A stretch of 64,000 nt of DNA from Psilocybe azurescens (taxonomy: Eukaryota; Basidiomycota; Agaricomycetes; Agaricales; Agrocybaceae): NCBI GenBank assembly GCA_023853785.1, contig JAJIRX010000489.1, positions 62,001-126,000 on the forward strand. Direction: 5' to 3'. The translations under genes and the position numbers were made by a program. Below, in pieces: positions 1 to 12,487 of the stretch (the first letter of the stretch is position 1; each line of letters begins with the position of its first letter). The notes under the pieces are model-generated. The model worked only from the letters and a program-made list of their open reading frames with translations. It did not search any database and was not told the DNA's origin.

Positions 1-382
1 ATAACTTGTGTTTACCCTATGCACATCTTCTAAGCTTACCTATTTGTTTCCAGCTGTACATCTGAAGGAACTGCACCTCGTTCTGCAGAGGTATCCCACC
101 ACTCTCCCAGGCAGCGATGGAAAACCTTTGATCAACTTTCAAAGATACGTCAAATTCATGGCGCAAGTTAAAGAGTCTATTCACTACAAACCTCCAAATC
201 TGGAACGGTATCGGCAACAAGGACAACTAGACTACCTGGAGAACCAGCTCCGAAATCTTCAGCTATCTGACAATCCTGACGAAGAACTTATGACCCGAAG
301 CAATAAATACGAGGCACAGGAGACAGTCGACTACCGTACCCGCAAGCCTCAACTGAGGACCTTAGGATTCAAAACCTCATAA
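1..382 (+). CDS. RasGEF protein, 3'-terminal exon only (partial)
   Basis: Only the last coding exon (54..382) is present; bases 1-53 are the end of an intron closing with a pyrimidine-rich stretch and CAG. The ~108 residues match the C-terminal end of a CDC25-type Ras guanine-nucleotide-exchange domain (LKELH, PLINFQRYVKF, ERYRQQGQLDYLEN). Such domains load GTP on Ras at membranes. The exon is a clear paralogue of the last exon of the RasGEF gene at 37029..41354: same intron phase, same order of motifs, and a similar LGFK-type end. The rest of the gene lies outside the window, so it is unknown whether it also carries a kinase-like N-terminus. It converges on the F-box gene at 857. Confidence 0.8.
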
Positions 383-856
383 CCTGACCCGGGTCGCCAT
401 CTGTTTATTATTTACGTCGCGTTTTTCCAACTACGTTTGGTTAACGCTTGTTCTTTAAATAGAGTATGCATGTATTCTTTCATTTCTTTTTGTTTTTGTT
501 CGACCACATTTCGGAGTTTCCTTCAACATCATACCATCTTATACCACAATATTGTATGTACGCTTCGGCGCTATCGATACCTCTTCATGTATAATTATAT
601 CACAACTGTTCGACATCTAGTTAATCTTACACGACAACACTCTTTCGTATTTCAAACATATATAGATTTGAGAAAAAGAAATCGAAAGCAAAATAATATT
701 GCAAAGGAGTGGATGTAAAATGATAATGACAAGATTAATAGAAACAGCGAAGGTGATAATAATATACAATGCAATACAACTTCATCTAAAAAAACACAGC
801 ATCTTGAGAAAATAAAGATAATAAACCAAAGTAAAGTAGGAAGACGAGAAGATGAA

Positions 857-2980
857 TTAACCAGCGAAACTCCAGATTTTGATGGTACAGTCATCGCTCC
901 CAGAAACGATTTTATCCTCACCCAACCCGATGCAGCTAACAGCAGCTTCGTGCCCAATCAGGGTACTATTGCAGCTTTCCTTGTCCCTGGACCACACCTA
1001 CAATAAGTTGGTTAGCTTTACATTTCGTAATTGTCAAAAAAAAAGACCGAGTACCTTTATCGTTCGGTCATGGCTGCCGCTAACAAGCCTCATCTTGTCG
1101 CTCGCGACCGCCCACACACCCTCGATATGGCCAAAGTAGGTCCGCATAGCCTGGCCGGTCTCAATGTCCCACAGCTTGATAGTGTTATCCAAGCTGCCCG
1201 AGATGAGGATCGGCTGTTTGCGTTTTGGAACGAACGCTTCCACTTGATCCTCTGCATCGGCGCCAGGGACCGTGGGAGGGCTGCCTGGAATAGCCTCCTC
1301 GACTTCCTCTACGCTTTCCTCGCCGCACTCGTTCGCCAAGAGGAGCCGCATACTCTGCACCTGGGCGCCGTGCCCCACAAACTGCCGCACGCATGTCCGC
1401 AGATTCAGGTCCCAGAGCTTGATGATCCCGTCGTCCGAAGCAGAGAAGAGCATTTTGCCCGGGTCGATCTGCGAGGAGCCCTTCGAGGTGCTGCTGCTAA
1501 TTGGGGATGTCGACCCCGAGACGTCAAAAATAGATTCACCCGTTGAGGAGTTCCGCGCTCCTGGATTAGAATCCCATAATTGCACGGCGTTCACCCAGTC
1601 GGAATGGCCCCGTAACGTAAACGCGCCCCCAGTGCGTAGATTCCAGACCTTAATCGTCGAGTCGACGCTGCCACTAGCCAGGACGTTTGTGTCAAAGTTG
1701 AGACACACAACGCCTTCGCTGTGGCCGTTCAGCGTCCTGATGCACTTGCCGCGCCGCCAGTCCCAGACTTTGATCGTGCAATCCATACTGCCAGTAATAA
1801 GTTTCACTTCGTCGAACTGCAGTGCGCGTACAGCGCGGGTATGGCCTCTCATGCACTGCAGCTCTTGTCCAGTCTCCATATTCCAGACACGGACGGTCCG
1901 ATCATAGGATCCAGTGATGAGAACAGGGAACGCAGGATGGGAGAGGGTTTCATTGAACTGTAGACACATCACGCCGTCAGTGTGGCCTTTCAATGTGCGG
2001 ACGGTGTATCGACTTCTACGCCAATTACGTTCGATGGTCATCCGTTCGCTATAAACGTCCTTCCATGGTCGGGTGATAGATGGGGGCAGAGATTCGGACG
2101 GGTCTGGGGCAAGCAGGGCTGAGGAATAGGAGTACGAATCATGAGCATGGGACTCGGTAGTATCCTGAGATTCGTCCGAGGAAGGGCTATTAGACCGGTG
2201 TCGCTTGGTAGGAGGATAAGTAGCACACATAGCAGAGTCGGGTGCGCTCCGTTTGAGAGAGGATGATTCAGCAAGCACAGGCGGGGTACAAGGCGACCTC
2301 GACCTCGGTCGATATATGCGCTTCTTCTCCAAGATGGGGAGACCCCATCCACACTTGTGACACTTCTGGCCAATATGCTGCTCGCATATGCTCTGCCAGA
2401 CGATGTTATCGTCTGCTAGACTCTTCCACCGCCGTGTGACCTGTGCGGCCCTGCAGAGAGAGGTTGCGTCGAGATAGCCGAGGACCTTGAGGCTGACTTC
2501 ACGCGGGAGGACTGCAAAGGGATCGATACGGATAAGATGCGCCAGTTGCTCTGTAAGAAGCGAAAGCTGAGAGAAGCAGCACATCGTAAGCAGGCCCTGG
2601 AGAATGAGTGCCCGGCGGGGGTGCGATGAAGAGGAAAAGTTTGACCAGACTGCATTGATCGCCTCACGTTCTTCCAGAGGCAGGGCATCCAACGACTTTT
2701 CGGAGGCAGTAGATAAGTGGCTGAACGCCAATGTAGGAGCTTTCACGAGACATACCTGCTGGAGCTTGAGATTTGTTCCCTCATCTGCCATTCTCTGGTG
2801 ACGAACACACAGTTTCCGAGCGGGAGGCTGTTGGAAAGTGTAGGTGAAGGTGTCGGGCTCTGGATCATCGTCTACAACGACGGGTTCTGGCTTTTCTGAG
2901 TCGCTGGGGCCTGCAAGACGGGGCGCTGGGAGAGTATCGCAGACATAGGAGGACTGTGGTTGGGGTTGAGGAAGAGCCAT
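857..2980 (-). CDS. F-box/WD40 substrate adaptor, Met30/SconB type
   Basis: Exons complement(857..997,1055..2980); about 688 aa, no frame break. The F-box is at about residues 158-205 (LPREVSLKVLGYLD...W), followed by the segment CEQHI...KCHKCGWGLP that in my knowledge marks the Met30/SconB branch rather than Cdc4. An N-terminal HQRMADEG motif is also shared with that branch. WD40 repeats (GHxxxV...GSxDxTIKVWD) run from about residue 330 to the end. The last repeat is completed only by splicing the 57-nt intron at 998..1054, ending in DDCTIKIW. Met30/SconB proteins are adaptors of SCF ubiquitin ligases that restrain sulfur-assimilation transcription and cell-cycle targets. Assignment to SCF is established for the family; the sulfur role here is inference. 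Confidence 0.85.
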
Positions 2981-3261
2981 ACTGACTTGTAAAATGGCAG
3001 CATTTTTTGGTATATTTATTTCGGGTCTTTGTGTGTGCCAAGCTCACGCTCAATTTACGCCACATGTCGCCATCGGTTTGCAATATACTCTGAACCTAAT
3101 ATTTTCATTCCTATGTATACGTCTTCTGAACTCATTCTCGTGTCAATTCTTGTACATTTCATCGCATTTCAATTCAAGATATATAACACAGAAACAGGAG
3201 TAACAACAATCGATGCGGAACAAGTAACTATTGCCAGCCAGAAAAAACATTGTCTCCTCGC

Positions 3262-4724
3262 TTAATCCAGCGTGATCTTCAGTTGTTCGAGTGGTATGGG
3301 CACAAATGTATCCAGCACAATCGTCCGTGAGGCCAGCTCAGCTTCGCAATGTGGTGGGACGAGTCGCCGCATCAGGTCTGGTCGCACTGAAAGCTCTGTC
3401 ATCGGCCCTTTTGTCAGTGCACAAGCTCGCAGAAATACCACGTCATTTTAACTCACCTTCGCGTGTAAAGTTGAAAAGAGGTGGGAAGTCTTTCCCATTC
3501 GGCATTCGTGCGCCTTCGCTCCTCAGTTCATCAAAGAATGGGTGGATCATCGCCTCAACTGCACTCAATCGCGCTCCGGGCGTGTACTCTAACAACTTCG
3601 ATACCAAATCAATGGCTTCGGGCGCAGTGCGTGGCCGGAATACCTAAAAAGTAGATTCGAATTGTTAATTGTAAGCTCGTCCACCCCTCAGTCTTTTGGG
3701 TAGTACTCACTTTTGAGAATGGATGCGGCTTAATTTGCGGGAACTTGTGCTCCATATAGTTTGGGTTCATAGTCTTGATCTGTTCTCGCGAGGGTGTTCC
3801 AAGTACTTTAATGATCTCCACCAGTTGATCAATTCCACTCTCTCCCGGGAAAGAGGCTGGCCGAGCATGAGCTCTGCCATTACACAACCGGTCGACCAAA
3901 TGTCTAATTATTGAATTAGCCTTCGCGGAGTTTTGCAAAATTGCATTACGGCAACTTACCGATATTGGTAGTGTAATTGGTTGCTCCAAAAATGAGTTCT
4001 GGGGCACGATAGTACCTCGAACAGATATAACTAACGTTGGGTTCTCCGGAAACCAATATCTTTGCGGAGCCAAAATCGCAAAGCTTCAAGACACCCGTGG
4101 CCGGATTGAGCAACAGGTTTTGGGGTTTGATGTCTCGATGGCAAATGCCGACCGAGTGGATATACGCCAGGGAACGAAGGAGTTGATACATGTACAATTT
4201 AATCTGGAGCATGGGCATTGGTTGTTTGAGTTTGGCATAGTGACGACTAGCCCGGTACACAGTTTCGGGGACGTATTCCAACACAAGATTGAGGTAAACT
4301 TCGTCTTTCTGTGTGGCATGAGCCCCTCGTTAAGCAGATCTGGTTGATAATACAAGAGTTTAAAGCCCACCTTGTCTCCATTCGAGTAGAAAAATGCCCG
4401 AAGGTCGACTACATTGGGATGAGAAACAAGTCTCATTATTTGGAGTTCGCGATTCTGGAAAGATATCAAAATTAGATGCAGATAACTAGATCCGAAAAAA
4501 GAAAAGATGAACCTTGAAGCGTTTGTCCTGCAACACCTTCTTGATGGCGATATCATCACCATCTTTGCGGACCCAACGAGCTTGGCCTGAAAGACGACGC
4601 CAAAGGAGCCATTGCCGACGACTTTGCAGTTGGTGTAGGTGAGGTCTCTAGTCTCGCCTGATTTACCGTCGGAGGCAATAACTTTGACGACTTTGTGGGG
4701 ATCATCAATGGCTAGATCGAGCAT
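3262..4724 (-). CDS. gsk3: Glycogen synthase kinase-3 (GSK-3/Shaggy) homologue, two apparent 1-base deletions
   Basis: Exons complement(3262..3395,3457..3643,3711..3903,3960..4308,4371..4454,4513..4724), about 386 aa once two missing bases are allowed for. It is a Ser/Thr kinase of the CMGC group, acting in signalling and stress control. Visible motifs are [12 protein letters not shown] (Gly loop), IAIKK (ATP lysine), HRDIKPQN (catalytic loop), [19 protein letters not shown] with the family's activating tyrosine, and LGTPSREQI. The start [15 protein letters not shown] fits fungal GSK-3 N-termini; an upstream ATG at 4933 could not be joined in frame. Reading frame slips by one base at 4564-4566 (before the IAIKK segment) and at 3850-3852 (before PGESGID), both short A/T runs inside highly conserved sequence, so these look like sequence errors. 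It is divergent from the MFS gene at 6135. Confidence 0.9.
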
Positions 4725-6134
4725 TCGCGGGAAACATGTATCGATTGGATGCGATTAGGAGGGAAATTGCAGAACAGGCGTTGGAGGGGTGAATGGAGGG
4801 TGGGTTGCGAGACAGATTGAAAATGCGATATAACGGTTCGAAGCCTATTAGCAGATGTTTGAGACACTAGAAAAGCGGGAGACTTGGACGCACGAGAGAC
4901 TTTGACACCGTTGATGGGACCATGGGTTGTCATGATAGATACGGTTCAGAGATGTACAGACACAGAGCGTTTGATATGCACAAAAGGGTGAGGGGCTTGA
5001 GGACAAGGTCGAACGAGCGCCTGGATGGAGGAGAGAATGGGGAGAAAGCTGGTGGTAGGGTGGGGAGTGGAGCTAGAGTGTTTGCGGACGATATCGGACG
5101 ACGAGCAGAGGGGATGTTGGGTGGAATATGAAGGGAGTTGTGGAGGATGGTTATTGCTGGGAACGGGGAGGCTCAGGATGAGGAGTCTCGAGCGCACTGA
5201 TCAAGTGACAATGTCACAAATATACCACAACATGATCTCATTTTTTAACATTCAAGTCAGAACTGAAGAAAGATCTAGGGCAGACACGGTGGGGATCTCT
5301 CCGGAGACCACAAAGGACTCTGATATTCCTTAACAATGCCTCAGATTCAACGCGATTTGGGCGGAACTATCTGTCCTGATGTCAACCAACGGCGGGACAA
5401 GAGCCATCGTCGAACCTCTCCACGTGTCAGATCAACTTGTAACGAGCTTGATCTCTAGCTGGCTCTTGCAGTCCAGCCTACCATCGTCGTCGAAACAAGA
5501 ACAAGGGCCACTTGTATTATGTACCACTCACTCTCATATGCTTTATCAAACTCCTTCCAAAGGAAAGCTGCTCTGTGGCAATCTCCTCCTGGCTCTGTCC
5601 ATTCCAATTTTCACAGGCAGTCACTTAATTACTTATTTCAGGGGCATTACTACATACCTCCTCACTATAACTTAGTTTCTGTTCTGGCGATCATCACCAT
5701 CATCCATCGTGATTGTCAGAGTATCCGGCTGTTAGGGCCGATTTCGAGAGAGAGAATCGTATCAGGAAAACGATATCGAAGAGAGGCAAACCAGTCTCTG
5801 CGCTAAAGCCTGTTATTGCGGCCAATTGAGCCTGTTTCTTCCATGTTCTGCCTCAGAGTGCCACCTCGCCGCAGTGTTACCATCAGCCCTCTCTTAAGCA
5901 CGCCTGCATCGGTCCACCATCTCCACTCTTCAATCTTCTTGTCCTGGGTTCCTCCTTCCCCTCTCTTCCTATTTTAGTCTCTCTCTCGGCTCTCGGCATA
6001 TTAATATCCTTTAATGACCATGCATTCAAGATTTAACATGGTCTTACAATCTCAAGCACCTTATTCTCATCCTCTATAAAATCTGCCACTCAATCATGCC
6101 TTCTCTTCCCCAATAATCCCAGTCCAAATCTGCC
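4725..6134. other. Divergent intergenic region, GSK-3 / MFS transporter
   Basis: This stretch holds no supported gene. It carries the 5' leaders and promoters of the two divergent genes. The MFS-proximal part (about 5930-6000) is rich in C and T, as is usual for fungal leaders, and ends with a TATA-like box at 6075. Confidence 0.6.
6075..6082 (+). promoter_or_regulatory. TATA-like box of the MFS gene
   Basis: TATAAAAT lies 53 nt upstream of the chosen MFS start codon at 6135, in a CT-rich leader. Position and match suggest a short 5' leader. Inference only. Confidence 0.45.
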
Positions 6135-8626
6135 ATGTTGCCTGGCGATCCTTCCATTCGCTTTCCCAACTCGTTGTCTATCGAAAGAAACGATGTGCCG
6201 TCTGTAACTCTTGCACCTTGTACTACCATGACTGAGTCGCCCCTCCCCTACGCAGAAAAATCATCACAATCCACTGCGAAAGCGCGAACATATATGGGCA
6301 GCGGCACCCCCGACGATCCTTACGTCGTCGAGTGGGATTTGAACGACCCAGAAGACCCATACAACTGGCCCAATGTTCAAAAATGGGTCATCACCGCCCA
6401 GGTACACCGTTCTCTCTATTTGTCGCATTTACTACTACCACTACTTATCGTAATATTCGTAGCTGGCTTTGTCCACATTCACAGTGTCTTTCAGTAGTTC
6501 CTCGTACTCAGGGGGTCTGCAATACACGATGCAGGATCTAGGCATCTCATACGACGTCGCGATACTCGGCATATCCCTCTATGTCTTGGGTTTCGCTCTG
6601 GGGTAAGCCAACCAACCGTTCCACGTATTCCCACCGAGTACCCATTCATCCATGCGCAGCCCTCTCATTTTTGCTTCCATGGGCGAAGTAAGCCGTCGAC
6701 CTTCTCTCTATTTATGTTCCATAATTAATTCCTTATGGTAGATGTTTGGCAGGGTATGTCCTCGGTTTTTGTACAAATTTTCCTAGTGAAAGGTATATTA
6801 ATAGAAGCCTTTATTTTTTGACTTAGCGCATCGTGTTTCTCGTGACTTTGTCGCTGTATACAGTCTTCCAGCTCGAAGGGGCTCTGGGTCGTAATTTGGG
6901 AACCCTTCTTTCGTGCAGGTTGTTAACAGGAATATTTGGATCATCTCGTGAGTCTCTTTCTCATGGATTTATGTGTTTTATGTATTCTTTCTTACGACCA
7001 ACTTTCTCAGCTCTTACAAACGCAGGAGGTGCCGTCAGCGATATATGGAACTTTCGCGAGCGAGGGCTTGCTTCGGCCATTTATGCCACAGTCCCATTTC
7101 TCGGGCCAGGTGCGAAGCAACTACACCTTAAAAATCGCGAACCTATCTGATATTTTTATAGTCATCGGTCCAATTGTGGGAGGCTTCGTCGCTCAAAATC
7201 CTCACCTTGGCTGGCATTTCAATTTTTGGCTCATGTTCGCCTTCTCTGCCATCACCCTCATCGCAGGCTATTTCTGGACCCCCGAAACAGTATGTTATTT
7301 TGCGCTCCGGATCTTCTATCTCATTCAGTTCGAAAGAGATACTGACCGCGATGCTTCTACAGTACGCACCCGTATTGCTGAGACGGCGTGCCCAGAAATT
7401 CTCCCGAGCTTCCAACGGCACCATCCACTACACCTCAACATACGACCTCAATCAATCAAAGTCTTTTGGAAAAGTCATGTGCACAAATCTCAGCAGACCC
7501 TTCTGTACGTAGTATATCCATGACATAACGTCTACTTTTGTCCCGAGTCTCTGACCTGTCTCCCGTCCCGGAATGCAGTATTCTTGGTGACTGAACCCAT
7601 CGTCTTTCTATTGGCGATCTACACCTCCATAGTGTACGGCACTCTCTATGCCCTATTCTCCGGGTTTCCTATCGTATTCCAGCAACACCGACACTTCAGC
7701 CCTGGAGAAGGAGGACTCGCCTTTCTCGGGATCGGGATTGGTATCACAATGGGCACGGCATCCCAGTCCATTCAAAACCGCATTTATTGGAGGAGCATGG
7801 ACAAGAGCGAAACTGGACGGGCACCCCCAGAAGCGTACGTGGAGAGCCAACTTTCCACCCTGATCCGTTCCTCAACAGTGCTAACACCTAGTTCTTTGGT
7901 TCTGTAGCCGCTTGCACATGGCTATTTTAGGCGCCGTTCTAACTCCAGTAGGACTATGGTGGTTCGCATGGTAAGTGAACACACAAAAAATATAAAAAAT
8001 AGGCCAAAATCTTCTTTTCACTGGTCCATCCAACACAGTGGCAACTCGCTAACCCAATCAATAGGACATCCCAGCCCTCGATCCCCTGGATTGTTCCGAT
8101 TCTGGCAGGAATCCCTTTTGGTACCGGAATCTCACAGATCCTGCAGAGTCTTACGACATATTTAATGGACGCGTACCATGTCTATTTCGCGAGTGCGATA
8201 GCAGCTACCGTCGTCCTTCGTTCGACATGCGGGGCCGTATTTCCGCTCTTCAGCCCGACGATGTTCAACGCCCTAGGTGATCAATGGGCCATGAGCATTT
8301 TCGCATGCCTTTCGACGGCATGTATGCCCATCCCGCTTCTGTTCTGGGTACGTGCTTGTAAACTACTGCTACACGACCACAAAAGCTCATATTTTTGGTT
8401 CACCTAGAAATATGGCTGGTGGATCAGGAAGAGGTCCCGCTTCGCCTATAAGGAATCCACCGATTCACAGCAGAGCACCCCGCGCGGTACCACACACTCC
8501 TCCCAAATGGAAGAAACCGTCTACGAGCGAGACCTTACAACACCCACCAGCGGCCAAAGTCCTACGATGCACCGGAAAACACTCACAATAGAGAGTGTGG
8601 TCGTCCCGAATACTGGGGCCCCCTGA
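6135..8626 (+). CDS. MFS transporter of the fungal drug:H+ antiporter-1 / polyamine type
   Basis: Exons 6135..6401,6463..6602,6660..6687,6742..6753,6827..6947,7011..7109,7162..7289,7363..7504,7579..7834,7908..7970,8065..8347,8408..8626; 585 aa with intact frame. The cytoplasmic N-terminus carries DPYVVEWDLNDPEDPYNWP, the usual lead-in of fungal DHA1 exporters. The hydrophobic helices follow, with the acidic-to-basic loop ETYAPVLLRRRA between the halves and a hydrophilic Ser/Thr-rich tail. Members export drugs, polyamines or other small molecules from the plasma membrane with proton exchange; the substrate cannot be read from sequence. Exon 4 is only 12 nt (Met-Phe-Gly-Arg), part of the loop 2-3 GRR motif. 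A second ATG at 6229 is a possible alternative start. It converges with tRNase Z. Confidence 0.88.
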
Positions 8627-9274
8627 GAAGGTCTCTCATGGGATGAGTCTAGCTTATTTCTAGAGTTATCTTCCCTTCCAGAATCCAAACCAATCCACAC
8701 GCGCTGTTCATCATTGTCCTGCCGTGCGAACTGTACACCCAACAGTACGTTTCGATGTCACTCGGTGACTGTATTCATGGTTCTCCTTTTTCCTTGCGAA
8801 ATGTGACGAACTTTAAGCCTTTGGTTTGTATTCTATGTGTATGTAGCGATATACCATCATGCCCTTTTCCTAACCTCCTAGGTTGCAGGCATTACCTACT
8901 TGCCTGGCGACTTTCTTGATATACTTATGTATAATAGTTTATAATCTGTAGATTCACCCACTGTTTTGATTTCTTGTAGCAAATCCTTCAAAGTTCATAG
9001 ACTGTTAGGTTTTATATGTGGGTATCATGTAAATTAAAAATACAAAAGTTGCATAGATGTGAAGTTAAACACATAAAAAATGTACACTCTCCACGTTATC
9101 TTCCCCGTCTCTTCTTGCTATTATGTCCAGAGAGGTCCCACTCTATGAATTCCGAGCCACCCCCAGCAGGAGTGTGAACGGCTTGACTAGTGCTGGCGAC
9201 GGCGTTGACGCTTATCCTTTCTACACCTCGATCTTCATAATACTGATAACTTCGTGAGAAATTGGCGTTTCCTA
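8627..9274. other. Convergent 3' flanks, MFS / tRNase Z
   Basis: AT-rich sequence between two converging genes. I see no gene, repeat or hairpin here; it should hold both 3' untranslated regions. Confidence 0.6.
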
Positions 9275-10744
9275 TTATCTCGGGTGGAGGAGGTCTACGA
9301 GCGGCCTCTTTTTCTTTTTTCTTTTTTCTTTTTCTTTTGCACCGGTCGTAGAGATTTCATGGCGTCTGGGATGTTCCTTTATGTCCGGGTCTATTGGAAC
9401 ATTCACTCTGCAAAAGTCAAAAGCAGCCACCGCATAATTTTTTTGTGGCCCCATGCCAGATTAGCTTTCTTCAGAATATCGCGCATGATCCTCTTGCGAT
9501 GGTCGTCCGACGGATTACGAGGCGCCGGGAATCTAACTCAATGAGAGGTGGTTAGCAAGAAAAGAAGATCTGATTGAGCTGCTGTCCGAAATCACCTTGC
9601 GCCGATATGATTGAGCACCAGCCCACTCGCATTGATTTTCTTTGCAAAAGCGCCTGCCATTTCGGGAACTGAATGCCCTTTTGACAACGCAGCCTGCAGG
9701 ACAGTCTCTGCTGACCTTTTCGAGAGCTTTCCTTCTGTATCCGCAGTGGCAGATATATGCGAGTCCGTGGCCTCGTGTATCAGAAGAGAGGGTGATGGGT
9801 TGATGCACAGCGGAATCATGGGTTCTGGGTCATATGTATCGCCGAGGATGACGACTTTTCTCGAAGGATACCATGCTTCCTGAAAAACATAACCAATACA
9901 GGGATCTAGAAAGAAATCGAACTGAGATTGGTATCGGCCACATCAAGAGATAAATTAAGATTCACCCCGATGAAGAATCGGACCTGCGTCGACGAGGATT
10001 TTGCTCATTCTGCCATGTCCCTCTGTCACGGCGCGCCAGAGACCATCAGGCCCTGCTCGAATATCCAATCCGGGAAGTTCGCAACAGTGCATTATGTTGA
10101 GCTCTGTGGGGTGAAATGTGGTCGATCCTTCGGGTATGGGCTCGCAGGGAGTTATAGGGTCGCAAGCCGTCAGCAACTCATGAACAACATATCTATCGAC
10201 AGCACGAGTAAGAGTCAATTTCAGGTTCTGTCGGACAAAGGCTCGCAGCCCTGCTGGTCCAAAAATCACAACACGTTCCTGGCGGGGAAGTCTGAGCTAT
10301 AACAGGATGCTGTGTGTCCCAAACAACTCACTTCCGTGCGCACCTCTCCTGGATATGCGACTACCTTAGTATTGTATAGAAGGTTGCGTAACAATGTTAT
10401 AAGTCCCATAACATGATCGGCTTGGTAGTTGTTCGTCTCAAAGTTGGGAAAGATAACGATCCAGAAACATACCATGCATATGTGTGATAAAGACTTTAGT
10501 AACACGACTGATTTTGAGAGGTCTTTGACCATGTACATGTGGTTGTTGAGCAAATTGGCGAATGGTGCCTTCGGCACAGTCGACCACTAATTAACTTGAA
10601 ATGATTAATTATAGAAGGGGCAATATGAAATGCAATCGTACTCCAGAGGTCGTAATCACTCAACATATCAAGGACAAGAGAAGAGCAATTCCTGCTTTCT
10701 GTAGGGCCTCCACCACTACAAGTCCCAAGGAAGGTAACTTCCAT
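9275..10744 (-). CDS. tRNase Z (ELAC/RNase Z, short-form-like), one apparent 1-base deletion
   Basis: Exons complement(9275..9532,9596..9905,9966..10296,10332..10420,10473..10586,10642..10744). This zinc-dependent endonuclease of the metallo-beta-lactamase fold removes 3' trailers from tRNA precursors. The N-terminus MEVTFLGTCSGGGP is the usual family start. Splicing creates the metal-binding motif HMHADHVMGL, followed by VVIFGPAGLR, ILVDAGP, GDTYDP and the HEAT box of the RNase Z family. The frame slips by one base in a run of seven T at 9438-9444; past this point the other frame gives AVAAFDF, VNVPIDPD and a lysine-rich tail ending at 9275, a normal C-terminal region. Without the correction the protein would stop at 9403. 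The length suits the short form rather than the long fungal Trz1 form. Confidence 0.85.
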
Positions 10745-10962
10745 CTTAGCTGTGTCCAGTCCTTCATTTTTTCTTTTGTTGAATTGGTCCGCGTTGAGGT
10801 ACATGTTACAAGCAAACCGAGGACGATCGGAGTTATTCAGTAAATTATTGATAAACGCGCGCACGTGACCAAGTAGGCTGACGCTGTTCGGTGTTCTGTG
10901 TTCGCTGAACCAGAACCTCCAACTGATTCTTATTTCTCCCTCCACGCTCTTTTCTCATCTTA

Positions 10963-12487
10963 ATGTCCTTCTTTAGTTCAAAACCCAAGGCAATACTAAT
11001 GCCGGTCGAAGAACCTCCCAGAAAACCACCCATGGCCATGCCAAACGTCTTCGTCGTCCCACCTGAGGAGGACCAAACACCACCCTGGTGCTTTTTCCAC
11101 GCAGAGAACCCAGAGCTGTCCCAGATAGCAGAACAGTCAGAAACACCCGAACACAGCGCCGTTTTTGAAATGTCTGCCGATTCACCGTCACAAAACTTCA
11201 GTAGAGATGTAGGGTCCATGCCTGGAAAGAATTTCGAAACCGTTTCTATCGTCGAAGCTCTTTTGAGAAATAGAGACGAGGGTGACGACTCGGAAAGCGA
11301 AACCTCGTTTGAGGGGGGGAGATTGAGGTGGGAGAGGATGAGGATGAGGACGCTCACTCTATTCAGGAGAATGATCGTCACGAGTCTTCAAGGGACCACG
11401 ACCGCGGGTCCGCTGACGATTCAGATGTCATCGAAGTCGTCAAGGTCAGTCGCAGAAAATCACTTGCGGAAGACAGGGGGATAGCCAAAGCGTTCGAGCG
11501 TTCTCCGAATTTAAACGATCTGGCACGCTCAAATCTCGGGCCTCTAAAGTCTTCCGATCATTGCGAGGAACATTGCGCTCAAAGCCCCGAGCACAAGACA
11601 TATTTCCTCCTCCTCTTCCTACCCGGAGGGCTTCACAAAAGTCGCGAAAAGCCGAGCCGTCAGAACGAGAGACTGTGGCGCGGCCTCGGACTCCCACCAT
11701 CTCTCGCAGAGGCTCTGGAGTATTGTCTCAACTATTCACAGCACCTTCAATCAAACCCCGTACTTCAATTTCCTCTTTCAATGAACGAATATCTGTGCCA
11801 GACGAAACAGACCAGCCTCCGTCTCCTCCAATGTCGCCACAGAGCAGTCATTTTGGATCTGTTCCCCTATCTCGGCGTACTTCAGTATATACTCTTGGGC
11901 AGGAGGATGAAACAAGACTCAGAGCTGCCTCTCCTACACCAACAACCATCAGCTCCAAGTCGACTAACCGTCGTCGCAGCTTCTCCATAATGAAACTGTT
12001 TTCATTTTCCTCCTCAAACACTGCGTCTACGGCTCCAGCCTCCCCTATGCCAACGGCAACAATCCCATATGATGAATCAGACCGTGCAACGCCTACACAA
12101 CATTCCAACTCTAGTACACCGTCTGCAACATCATCCATTTCCACTGTTTCCAGTCCACAACCACAAACTCCCACAAACAGCGAGGAGATCACCCCTGTGC
12201 GTCTCGTCACCAAGGACGAATCGACTGAACCGCCGATGTTTGGAAACTTCGACTCGGTATTCGAAACCAACGTCGGATTGAATTTAGGCTTGGGTTTGAG
12301 TCTAGATGACTTAAATGAATCGAGCATTTCCTCTCAGCAAACTACACCCAGAAAAGGCGAGCGATCCAACAACGGGGGTCCGTCTCGAACCGGCTATTCG
12401 CATGACGATTCAGGAGACACAAGTCTCGAAATGCGCCTTGACTCTTTCCATTTCGACGACCTTTCCTTCGATGCTAACCGGTTTTGA
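10963..12487 (+). CDS. Ser/Thr/Pro-rich low-complexity protein, unknown function, two apparent 1-base deletions
   Basis: One uninterrupted coding region of about 508 aa if two missing bases are allowed, in G runs at 11313-11319 and 11476-11480. The frames then join as an acidic segment (GEDEDEDAHS), a basic segment (KRSGTLKSRASKVFRSLRG) and a long Ser/Thr/Pro-rich part with many RRxS and SPxxSP motifs that resemble phosphorylation sites. There is also a short aromatic-hydrophobic patch RRSFSIMKLFSFSSS. I see no catalytic domain, signal peptide or membrane segment. The start MSFFSSKPKAIL is the first ATG of the open frame, about 220 nt from the divergent tRNase Z start, so the two may share a promoter. 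I do not recognise the family; a disordered signalling or cell-polarity scaffold is a guess from composition. Confidence 0.6.

Noticed and set aside
3262..4724. GSK-3 as a pseudogene
   Set aside because: Both frame breaks are single missing bases in short runs, all catalytic motifs are intact, and the same lesion type occurs in many unrelated genes of this window.
4712..4933. Upstream N-terminal exon for GSK-3 starting at 4933 (MTTHGPING)
   Set aside because: No donor/acceptor pair joins it in frame to the conserved DDPHKVVKV segment; it may be an upstream open frame in the leader.
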